Positions 35,997 through 43,524 of a stretch of 64,000 nucleotides of DNA are shown here, one piece after another; position 1 is the stretch's first letter, and each line of letters opens with the position of its first letter. The DNA is from Algoriphagus sp. AGSA1 (GTDB lineage Bacteria > Bacteroidota > Bacteroidia > Cytophagales > Cyclobacteriaceae), in contig NZ_JAJUWR010000006.1 in NCBI RefSeq assembly GCF_021390545.1, positions 170,773-234,772 on the forward strand, in the 5' to 3' direction. The position numbers were made by a program, and so were the translations under genes. Under the pieces are notes generated by a model, which saw only the letters and a list, made by a program, of their open reading frames with translations, was not told the DNA's origin and searched no databases.

Positions 35997-37892
35997 ATGA
36001 AAAAGATATATTATTCCATATTTAGTCTGATTGCCTTGCTCATCCAGGCGTCCTGTTCGGGTGTATTAGATAAGCAGCCACTGGACAGGATTCAGGGAGA
36101 ACAACTGTTCTCAGACCCCGAGGGGGTAAGGCTATACATGGCAAATCTGTATTCCCAGCTTCCAGTCGAGGATCTCGCATACTTCAGAAATGGTTTCAAT
36201 GTCAATGGAGGGGATCCCAATAATGGGGGATTTGCCGTAGCCATGCTAACCGATGAAGCGGTTCATTCCGAATTCGGTGACTTCTTCCGAAATGAGGATA
36301 TCGCCTGGTGGGAACCTGCCTATAAATTGATCAGGGATGTCAATCAACTGATTGAGATTGTTCCGGAGATCGACGTGACTGAGGCTGTCCGCAATCAGAT
36401 TCTAGGCGAGGCTTTATTTATTCGTGGCTATGCCTATTTAGGTTTGGTCAAGCGATACGGGGGAGTTCCTTTGATCGCTGAAGCTCAGGCTTACTCTGGA
36501 GATATAGAATCATTGAAAGTACCAAGATCCACCCAGAAGGAAACCTGGGATTTTTTATTGAATGACTTAAAGAACGCCAGTGAGTCACTTCCGGAAATTT
36601 GGCCGGGTGGGGAAAGAAGGGCGACTAAATGGGCTGCACTTGCCTTGATGTCTAGGGCTTCATTGCATGCAGCATCTATTGCGAAGTATGCTGCCAAGGC
36701 TCCTCTTTCTGGCGATGCGGCAGAAGCAGGTTTGGTGGGACTGAATACAGCTGATGCGAATGCTTACTATCAGATCACCATTGTTTCCGCTGATGAGATT
36801 ATCAAAAGCGGGTCTTTTGGCCTTTATCAACCCAATCCATCCAATCCGGAGGAGGCTGCTGGGAACATTCAGGGAATGTTTCAAAATCCGAATATTGCAC
36901 TGACCGAAGCAATATTTATTAAGGGATTTGCTATTCCCGGCAATAACAGGGGGCATAACTATGATATTTGGTTTGGTCCTGCCCAGTTGGCAAATGGCTG
37001 GCCGCACCCGGGAAGGATGAATCCTACGCTGGAATTTGTAGAACAATACGAAACCTATGATAACCCTGGGGAAATTACTCCTTTGGAGACCCGGACTGAT
37101 GGTGTCACATCTGATTATAATGGCTACAATGCCAGTGTGGACTACATCCGATATGATGACCCTGAAGCTTTGTTCGCCAATAGAGATGCTAGGTTCCATG
37201 CTACGGTAGTGGCTCCGGGATCCGAATGGAAAGACAGGGAAATTATCATTCAGGCTGGATTTATCAAGCCAGATGGAAGTCCTGTAATCCGAACCAAGGA
37301 TCAGATTGAAGTGAACGGAAGGATGTTCTATTCCTACGGGGCGGAGAATACTTCCCAATATTCAGGATTTGACACCTTCGGTGGTAACAATACCCGTACT
37401 GGTTTTTCTTTTAAAAAGTTTCTGGACGAGGATAAAGCCGTAGTCCCTGGCTGGAATCAAAGCACAACGGATTTCATGGACATCCGCTATGCAGAGGTGT
37501 TGCTCAATTATGCTGAAGCAGTAGTGGAAAGCGGTCAGGGAGATTTGGCTCTTGCCGAAAAGGTGCTCAACGATATCCGACGCAGAGCCGCCCACACTGT
37601 AGAGGTTCCGCTTACGCTGGAAAATGTTCTAAGAGAAAGAAGAGTAGAGTTGGCATTTGAGAATAAGAGGTACTGGGACCTTATCCGAAGAAGAACGTAT
37701 GAAGAGGAATTTACAAACAGAAGGAGGCATTCTCTGTTTCCCGTTTTGGACCTGAGAGCATCCCCGCCTGTCTATATTTTCATCAGGGAAAATGTCCCGG
37801 CAATGGAAGTGCAGAACTTCCAACCAAGATTCTATTATAGACCAATACCTGGAATTGGCGGAAACGGCCTGATTCAAAATCCATCTTATTAA
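35997..37892 (+). CDS. SusD/RagB-family surface nutrient-binding lipoprotein
   Basis: 631 residues from the ATG at 35997, which gives a lipoprotein signal MKKIYYSIFSLIALLIQASC; an earlier start at 35799 lies inside susC and lacks a signal. It has the N-terminal SusD-like region (VLDKQPLDRIQGEQLFSDPE), TPR helices (ILGEALFIRGYAYLGLVKRY) and the C-terminal SusD/RagB part (LRERRVELAFENKRYWDLIR). It caps the SusC barrel at the cell surface and binds the glycan. Followed by the two small repeat elements and the DUF3823 gene, all on one strand. Confidence 0.96.
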   Translation: MKKIYYSIFSLIALLIQASCSGVLDKQPLDRIQGEQLFSDPEGVRLYMANLYSQLPVEDLAYFRNGFNVNGGDPNNGGFAVAMLTDEAVHSEFGDFFRNEDIAWWEPAYKLIRDVNQLIEIVPEIDVTEAVRNQILGEALFIRGYAYLGLVKRYGGVPLIAEAQAYSGDIESLKVPRSTQKETWDFLLNDLKNASESLPEIWPGGERRATKWAALALMSRASLHAASIAKYAAKAPLSGDAAEAGLVGLNTADANAYYQITIVSADEIIKSGSFGLYQPNPSNPEEAAGNIQGMFQNPNIALTEAIFIKGFAIPGNNRGHNYDIWFGPAQLANGWPHPGRMNPTLEFVEQYETYDNPGEITPLETRTDGVTSDYNGYNASVDYIRYDDPEALFANRDARFHATVVAPGSEWKDREIIIQAGFIKPDGSPVIRTKDQIEVNGRMFYSYGAENTSQYSGFDTFGGNNTRTGFSFKKFLDEDKAVVPGWNQSTTDFMDIRYAEVLLNYAEAVVESGQGDLALAEKVLNDIRRRAAHTVEVPLTLENVLRERRVELAFENKRYWDLIRRRTYEEEFTNRRRHSLFPVLDLRASPPVYIFIRENVPAMEVQNFQPRFYYRPIPGIGGNGLIQNPSY

Positions 37893-37908
37893 TTACATCT
37901 GACATATT

Positions 37909-38016
37909 ATGAAATCGAGCATGAATCATGTATCTCATAATGGGATGATTATAATACATGCGACCTGCCTGCCGCCAGGGAGGGATTTCATATGGCCTTT
38001 AAAAGACAAATTATAA
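37909..38016 (+). repeat. MKSSM element, copy 1 (35-codon frame, interrupted by a REP-like palindrome)
   Basis: Starts ATGAAATCGAGCATG (MKSSM) 16 nt after the susD stop. It reads NGMIIIHA in the middle and ends KDKL-stop (TTATAA) at 38014-38016, 4 nt (acac) before the ATG of copy 2. Compared with the other copies, a roughly 20-nt insert CCTGCCTGCCGCCAGGGAGG (37969-37988 region) splits the right arm GCGA/GATT. The insert keeps the reading frame open. Confidence 0.7.
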
Positions 38017-38020
38017 ACAC

Positions 38021-38107
38021 ATGAAATCGAGCATGTCGAAGGCGACACACAAAGGGATGATTATTCCCCGGGCGAGATTCCATGTGACCATTGAAAAACA
38101 ATTATAA
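38021..38107 (+). repeat. MKSSM element, copy 2 (28-codon frame)
   Basis: Frame MKSSMSKATHKGMII, then PRARFHVTIEKQL and stop at 38105-38107, 4 nt before the ATG of the DUF3823 gene (38112). The left end ACATGAAATC..GCATG is largely complementary to the right end GCGAGATTCCATGTG (38071-38085), so the transcript can fold back. Shares 15-nt identical blocks with the copy at 52601-52687. Confidence 0.75.
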
Positions 38108-38111
38108 ACAC

Positions 38112-38795
38112 ATGAAAAATCAATTATATATCCTGGTTTTGTTTGCAGTAGGCTTATTCTCCTGTGAGCTGGACAATTACGATGCGCCGACTGCAAGTAT
38201 CTCAGGAAGATTCGTAGATGCCCAAACAGGCGAACTGGTAGAGCAGGACCTGATCGACGGAACAGTGATCCAGTTGGCAGAGCATGGCTATGATCCTGTG
38301 GGTTTGCAGTATCTGATAGTGAAAAATGACGGGACTTTTGAGAATAAGCTTTTGTTTGAAAATATGTATACCGTGCAGCCGGTCAGGGGAAATTTTTATC
38401 CCTTGGATGAGCAGGTGGTGAAAATCGCTTCGGGTACCACACTGGATTTTGAAGTGACTCCCTACCTACGTATTGTCAATCCGCAGATAACGTATTCTAA
38501 CGGAATAGTTACAGCAACCTTTAGCATTGAACAGACAGGCGCTGCCAACGTCAGAAAAATCGGACTGTTTGCCCATCCTAACCCAGTAGTAGGACAGCCG
38601 GTACAGGTCTATTCCGTAGAAAATGACCTGAACAGGGATGTGACTGAAGACGAGGTTTTTACCATTGAAATTGATGTTATAAACAACAGTTCGATTTTTG
38701 GCAAGTACAACGATTTCTTCTTCCGGATTGGAGCTATTGCCAATGCAGCCGAGTCAAAGTATAACTATGTAAGCGCTGAACGGATCACACTTTAA
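38112..38795 (+). CDS. DUF3823-family PUL lipoprotein
   Basis: 227 residues from the ATG at 38112 (an upstream in-frame start at 38091 lies in the repeat element). The signal MKNQLYILVLFAVGLFSC gives a lipoprotein. The rest is beta-rich: residues 27-110 resemble a carboxypeptidase-regulatory/Ig fold (ASISGRFVDAQTGELVEQDL) and about 110-227 a second Ig-like domain (NGIVTATFSIEQTGAANV). DUF3823 proteins sit next to SusD in glycan loci and probably bind glycan at the surface. Preceded by the two MKSSM elements. Confidence 0.85.
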   Translation: MKNQLYILVLFAVGLFSCELDNYDAPTASISGRFVDAQTGELVEQDLIDGTVIQLAEHGYDPVGLQYLIVKNDGTFENKLLFENMYTVQPVRGNFYPLDEQVVKIASGTTLDFEVTPYLRIVNPQITYSNGIVTATFSIEQTGAANVRKIGLFAHPNPVVGQPVQVYSVENDLNRDVTEDEVFTIEIDVINNSSIFGKYNDFFFRIGAIANAAESKYNYVSAERITL

Positions 38796-38836
38796 TCAAC
38801 ATGAACTATTCTAAAATCAACATGAACTATTCTAAA
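38795..38836 (+). repeat. 21-bp tandem duplication at the GH gene start
   Basis: Two perfect copies of a 21-bp unit (38795-38815, 38816-38836) starting ATCAACATGAACTATTC. It doubles the translation start, so the protein can begin MNYSKIN-MNYSKM or at the second copy. Confidence 0.85.
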
Positions 38837-40159
38837 ATGATCATATCTTATTGGATTTCAATAGTATTGCTTAGCAGCTTCGGGTGTTCAGATTCACCTG
38901 GGCCAGCCCCTGTCCAAAACCCTGATCCCACTGATCCTCCGACTGACATAGTCTATGATGAAGAAGGATTGTTCTTCACAAGTATCGATGGGTTGGTGAT
39001 GGCAGGTTATCAGGGCTGGTTTGCGGCGGAAGGGGATGAATCAAACCGGGGCTGGTATCATTACAGGGCAGGATGTGGTTTTTACCCTGGATGCTCTACC
39101 ATTGACATGTGGCCGGATGTAAGTGAATATTCCAAGACTTACCCTACGGATTTCAAATTCCAGAATGGGGAAACGGCTAGGTTATTTAGCTCCTATGATG
39201 CAGAGACTACAGATTTACATTTCAAGTGGATGGAGGAATATGGTATTGATGGTGTGTATTTACAACGGTTTGTAGCTGAAGTCAGGGATTCAAATCCAGC
39301 CGGTAAAAGACATTTTGACAAAGTCCTGGAAAATGCTTTGGCAGCAGCAAAAAAATATGGTAGGGCTGTTTGCATTATGTATGACTTAAGCGGTGCAGAA
39401 AGTGAGGAAGTCCGCGACTTTGTGGAGAAGGATTTTTTTGAATTAGTCAGTAAGTATAAACTCTTTGACAACGAGGAAAATCCCACTTACCTGAGAGAAA
39501 ACGGGAAGCCTATGGTAGCTGTATGGGGGGTAGGGTTCAATGATAACCGGAAATATTCCATTGATGATGCTTCAGTTTTGGTCAATAAACTCAAAGGGTC
39601 TAGAAATAGAGTTTCTGTCATGTTGGGAGTTCCTTATTGGTGGAGATCTATGGGGAATGATACTGAAAACAACCCACAGCTCCATGAGGTGATCAAAAAA
39701 GCCGATGTTCTTATGCCTTGGGCTGTAGGGAGGTACAGTTCTGAGAATTATGCTTCCGTCTCCTCCCAAACGCTCGTTTCTGATTTGCAGTGGTGTGAAT
39801 CCAATGAGGTGAAATATATGCCTTTGGTCTTCCCGGGCTTCAGTTGGGGGAATATGAATGAAGGTGCAGAATACAATGCCATTCCAAGACTGAAAGGTGA
39901 TTTTTTCTGGCAACAGATCAACGGAGCTGTTAAATCCGGTGCAGGATCATTGTATGTCGCCATGTTTGATGAAATCGATGAGGGAACCTCTATTTTTAAG
40001 GTGCTTCATGAGGGGAGTACCCCATTAAACGGAGATGGGAAATTCATAGGTATCGAGCCCGAACTTCCCTCTGACCATTACCTCTACCTGACAGGTGAAG
40101 CAGGGAAATGGTTAAAAGGAGAGACTGGCTTTACCTCATCACAGCCTCATAGACAATAA
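38801..40159 (+). CDS. glycoside hydrolase family 71/99-like lipoprotein
   Basis: Up to 452 residues; starts at 38801, 38822 or 38837 are all in frame because of the 21-bp duplication, and 38822 (MNYSKMIISYW) is probably ancestral. Signal with lipobox SSFGC. The catalytic domain contains VMAGYQGWFAAEGDESNRGW, the sugar-binding segment VLMPWAVGRYSS and the acidic motif MFDEIDEGTSIFK (about 388-400), the place of the catalytic Glu pair in GH99 endo-alpha-mannosidases/mannanases. It would cleave an alpha-linked glycan, likely mannan-like, for import by the adjacent SusC/D. Family fairly sure, substrate inferred. Confidence 0.85.
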   Translation: MNYSKINMNYSKMIISYWISIVLLSSFGCSDSPGPAPVQNPDPTDPPTDIVYDEEGLFFTSIDGLVMAGYQGWFAAEGDESNRGWYHYRAGCGFYPGCSTIDMWPDVSEYSKTYPTDFKFQNGETARLFSSYDAETTDLHFKWMEEYGIDGVYLQRFVAEVRDSNPAGKRHFDKVLENALAAAKKYGRAVCIMYDLSGAESEEVRDFVEKDFFELVSKYKLFDNEENPTYLRENGKPMVAVWGVGFNDNRKYSIDDASVLVNKLKGSRNRVSVMLGVPYWWRSMGNDTENNPQLHEVIKKADVLMPWAVGRYSSENYASVSSQTLVSDLQWCESNEVKYMPLVFPGFSWGNMNEGAEYNAIPRLKGDFFWQQINGAVKSGAGSLYVAMFDEIDEGTSIFKVLHEGSTPLNGDGKFIGIEPELPSDHYLYLTGEAGKWLKGETGFTSSQPHRQ

Positions 40160-40223
40160 ATTGCGGAAGAAGCGGGGAGTTTTGCCACCCCTTACAATGA
40201 CATCAATCAACTAAATTAATTCA

Positions 40224-40885
40224 ATGAGTTTTCAGATAAAATCATCAGACGACAGCTATGATGTGATCATTGTAGGCTCCGAGGAGGAGGCATGGCTTCC
40301 AAAATCCTTTCTGAAGCAGGGCTTTCTGTCGCCGTGTTAGAAGCCGGCGGTGACTTTGATCCCGCAAAGGATGAGGACAGAACCCAGCTGCGCCCGCCCT
40401 GGGAATCCCCGAGAAGAGGCGCCAGTACCAGAATTAGGCCATTTGGTGATTTCGATGCAGCCATAGGTGGCTCGGATATAGAAGGTGAGCCTTACACCCG
40501 TAATGACGGTACCAAATTCGACTGGTTCCGATCCAGAATGGGAATTCTTCCGGATTTGATTGATAGGGAAAGATACAATGAAGACGGAGTAGGTGGGATG
40601 CATATGTACACGCCTTGGTGGGGTGACAACAAGAAACTGGACTTTGCCCGCGGCTACCATATAGAATACTGGGGTGGGATGACGCAGCCAGCCTATGGTA
40701 CCGGGGGAAGCATGAATTCCATGCGCCAGTATATCAAAGATGAGTTTGGCGAGCCGAGCCAAAACGGAGGCTACGGAGTGGGCATGAAAAAAGATATCCG
40801 GCGACTCTACGGCTCCACTCTGGGCATGTCTGGCCGTAGGGAAAGTGTGCCTGATATCAGTCAGTGCATTACAGCAAGGCATTGA
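40224..40885 (+). pseudogene. GMC oxidoreductase, broken
   Basis: Starts MSFQIKSSDDSYDVIIVGS with the FAD Rossmann start, then loses frame where GSGAGGG should be (a run of GAGGAGG at 40282). It resumes in a second frame as MASKILSEAGLSVAVLEAGG and a typical GMC N-terminal domain (TRIRPFGDFDAAIGGSDIEG, GGYGVGMKKDIRRLYGSTLG). The cofactor-binding GGTTxxN segment, the substrate domain and the C-terminal HxH region are missing; full length is about 560 residues against 220 here. A frameshift plus large internal and C-terminal deletions make it inactive. It would have been the oxidative enzyme of the glycan locus. Confidence 0.85.
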
Positions 40886-40940
40886 ATATTTTGAGGATTT
40901 GGAAAAACTACCCAAAGACCTACGGAATACACATATTTTA

Positions 40941-41645
40941 TTATTTTAAAAGCTGGTCTAGTTGTGCTCTGAAAGACTTACTGATGGGTACGGTGTATTT
41001 ATCAATATTGATCTGGTTTCCCTCAATGCTTTTGATGTGCTTTTGCGACACCATGAACGACCGATGCACCTGGACCAGACCTTCGGTTGGGATATGTTCT
41101 GTAAGCGAAGACAAGTTCCCGCGTATCGTGATAACTTCTTCTTTCAACACGATTTTTACATAGTTCCCGGAAGCTTCAACAAAGAGAATTTCATCCAGTT
41201 CTATTTGTACATGTTTGCTGTTTGTGCGCACAAAGATTCTACCTGGCTTTGTTTCCGGAACTTCCTCAATTGGGATAGGAACTGGTTTGGAAGGTTTTAA
41301 ACATGCCTTATTTACAGCTTTTACAAATCGCTCAAATGAGAAAGGCTTCAGCAAATAATCCACTACATTCAGTTCGTAGCCTTCCAATGCATATTCTTTG
41401 TAAGCAGTCGTTACGATTACCTTGGGCGGATTAGGAAGTGTTTTAAGAAATTCAAAGCCTCGAAGCTTGGGCATATTGAGATCGAGAAAGATCAAGTCAA
41501 TAGGATTAACGGACAGATATTCTATTGCTTCAATGGCATCATAGCAATCCCTCATCACCTGTAGGTTGGGGAGAAGCGCGCAATATTTTCTGATGATGTC
41601 ATGGGCAACAGATTCGTCATCCACTATAAGGCATTTAACGCTCAT
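40941..41645 (-). CDS. LytTR-family response regulator
   Basis: A 234-residue response regulator: receiver domain with D9/D10 and phospho-acceptor D55 in LIFLDLNMPKLRG, Lys in YLLKP and a proline-rich linker (KPSKPVPIPIEEVPETKPG, about 132-150). The LytTR DNA-binding domain (IFVRTNSKHVQIELDEILFV, VQVHRSFMVSQKHIKSIEGN) covers about 150-234. It overlaps the kinase gene by 4 nt. The target is probably the divergent ABC/M1 operon at 42640. Confidence 0.93.
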   Translation of the reverse strand: MSVKCLIVDDESVAHDIIRKYCALLPNLQVMRDCYDAIEAIEYLSVNPIDLIFLDLNMPKLRGFEFLKTLPNPPKVIVTTAYKEYALEGYELNVVDYLLKPFSFERFVKAVNKACLKPSKPVPIPIEEVPETKPGRIFVRTNSKHVQIELDEILFVEASGNYVKIVLKEEVITIRGNLSSLTEHIPTEGLVQVHRSFMVSQKHIKSIEGNQINIDKYTVPISKSFRAQLDQLLK

Positions 41646-42439
41646 AATCTAAGTTTAAGTAGGGTACAATACAATCCTGCGTTTGGATCCATGGATATTA
41701 TGAGTTCATGTCTATTGTGATAAACTAATTCCAGTCTCTTTTTCAGATTTTTTAGTCCAATACCGTCATTTTCGTCTATCTCCTCCGGATCAAAGTTGTT
41801 TTCAATTTTAAAATCAAGCAATTGCTTTGTGGCTTTTAAGTGGACGTGTACAAATGCATTGGACCTTAGTTTTTCCACACCATGTTTGAATGCATTTTCC
41901 ACTAGTATGATGAACAGCAGCGGCATGATTTGAATGTTTCGGTCATCCGCATCTACATCAAAACGAATATCAATACGCTTATGGTACCTCATTCGATGTA
42001 GATCCATGTAGTTGTCCAGATAGGCGATTTCATCAGCTAATGTAACCCAGTCATTTTGTCCCTCATAGATACTGTAGCGCATCATGTCAGAGAGTTTGAG
42101 GATCAGCTCTTGGGCTTTCTCGGTGTCCTGGCCGACCAGACCATAGAGGTTATTCAAGGTGTTGAAGAAAAAGTGCGGATTTACCTGGCTTTTCAAATGC
42201 ATTAATTCAGCTTGCTTTTTTTCTTTTTTGAGCCTTAGGATAGCTTTTATTTGGATCACCAACCATCGGATCAGCCAGATTGCCATGGAAGTGAAAAACA
42301 AAAGAGAGAAAACTATTAACTCATCTGTCTCTCCAAAAGCATCATTGAAAACTAGAATTAAAATGGTGGTTATAAGGAAAAAATAAGGCACCAGCCTTTT
42401 AAGAAATTGCTTGTTGAAAGATTTTTGAAAGAAAGTCAT
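41642..42439 (-). CDS. LytS/YehU-type sensor histidine kinase
   Basis: A 265-residue kinase with two N-terminal TM segments (VPYFFLITTILILVFNDAFG and VFSLLFFTSMAIWLIRWLVI). The His_kinase domain has H89 in LKSQVNPHFFFNTLNNLYGL; the ATPase part includes LLFIILVENAFKHGVEKL and DGIGLKNLKKRLE. Lacking a periplasmic domain, it probably senses in the membrane, as in LytS-like kinases linked to transporters. The cognate LytTR regulator overlaps it by 4 nt. Divergent from the ABC transporter at 42640 (200-nt gap). Confidence 0.92.
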   Translation of the reverse strand: MTFFQKSFNKQFLKRLVPYFFLITTILILVFNDAFGETDELIVFSLLFFTSMAIWLIRWLVIQIKAILRLKKEKKQAELMHLKSQVNPHFFFNTLNNLYGLVGQDTEKAQELILKLSDMMRYSIYEGQNDWVTLADEIAYLDNYMDLHRMRYHKRIDIRFDVDADDRNIQIMPLLFIILVENAFKHGVEKLRSNAFVHVHLKATKQLLDFKIENNFDPEEIDENDGIGLKNLKKRLELVYHNRHELIISMDPNAGLYCTLLKLRL

Positions 42440-42639
42440 CCTACGAAATTAATCAAAAACCTGCAGGCATCGGGTCTATGTTGCAGACGTATGCATGGGT
42501 GTGACCGATTGACTAAAAATAGGTACGAAGTTCTTTGACCCCAGAATTTCACTGGTTCAAACCACCTATTAATACGTCTATCCCAGTTCTTTTTTTTACC
42601 CTTTTTCTCCACCTAATCTTGGGTTAAAAATAACGACAC

Positions 42640-43512
42640 ATGGACAATCTGATCATTACTGACCTTTCCAAAACATACAAAAACGGGGTGAAAGCTCTTC
42701 AGAATATTTCATTACAAATTCCTAAAGGCATGTTTGGACTGCTAGGACCTAATGGCGCTGGCAAGTCAACACTCATGCGTACGATTGCAACGCTGCAAGA
42801 AGCTGACCATGGCGAGTTAATGCTTGGAGGACTCAATATTCAAACACAACCTAATGAACTGCGAAAAATATTGGGTTATCTGCCACAGCAATTTGGTGTA
42901 TATCCGGCGCTATCTGCAGAAATGCTTTTGAGCCATCTGGCGGTATTGAAAGGAATTATACACAGAAAAGAGCGCAAAGAAATTGTACTCGCTCTTCTTA
43001 ATAAAGTAAATCTGTATGAAGCACGGAAGCAAAAATTGGGTGAGTTCTCTGGGGGAATGAAGCAACGTTTTGGCATTGCACAGGCATTGCTGAATAATCC
43101 AAAGCTTTTGATTGTCGATGAACCAACGGCAGGTTTAGATCCTGTCGAGCGAAACCGGTTCTACAATCTTCTAAGTGAAGTGGGGGAACAAACTATTGTG
43201 ATCCTCTCCACTCATATTGTTGATGATGTGAAGGAACTATGCACCAAGATGGCCATCATCAACAAAGGCCAAGTGGTCATACAGGGAAATCCCATCGAAA
43301 TAATAGCAAGCCTTAATGGGCGGTTGTACGAAAAGACAATTCAAAAATGTGAGTTGGAACATTACAAAAAGGAATATCATGTAATCAGTGATCGCCTGTA
43401 TTTGGGAAAACAATTGGTGCATGTGCTCAGTGACTCCCATCCTGGGTCTGACTTCAAGCCCATTGAAGCCAATCTGGAAGATGTGTACATGTCTCAAATT
43501 TTCAAATCCTAA
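42640..43512 (+). CDS. ABC transporter ATP-binding protein
   Basis: A 290-residue ATPase with Walker A GPNGAGKST (36-44), Q-loop YLPQQFG, signature FSGGMKQRFG and Walker B LLIVDEPTAGLD. A short C-terminal extension follows. It is of the multidrug/bacitracin-exporter CcmA-like type that pairs with ABC-2 permeases. It is 12 nt upstream of the permease/peptidase fusion gene, so they form one operon; the complex sits at the inner membrane. The divergent LytTR/kinase pair probably controls it. Substrate unknown. Confidence 0.94.
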   Translation: MDNLIITDLSKTYKNGVKALQNISLQIPKGMFGLLGPNGAGKSTLMRTIATLQEADHGELMLGGLNIQTQPNELRKILGYLPQQFGVYPALSAEMLLSHLAVLKGIIHRKERKEIVLALLNKVNLYEARKQKLGEFSGGMKQRFGIAQALLNNPKLLIVDEPTAGLDPVERNRFYNLLSEVGEQTIVILSTHIVDDVKELCTKMAIINKGQVVIQGNPIEIIASLNGRLYEKTIQKCELEHYKKEYHVISDRLYLGKQLVHVLSDSHPGSDFKPIEANLEDVYMSQIFKS

Positions 43513-43524
43513 TCTCAAATCATC

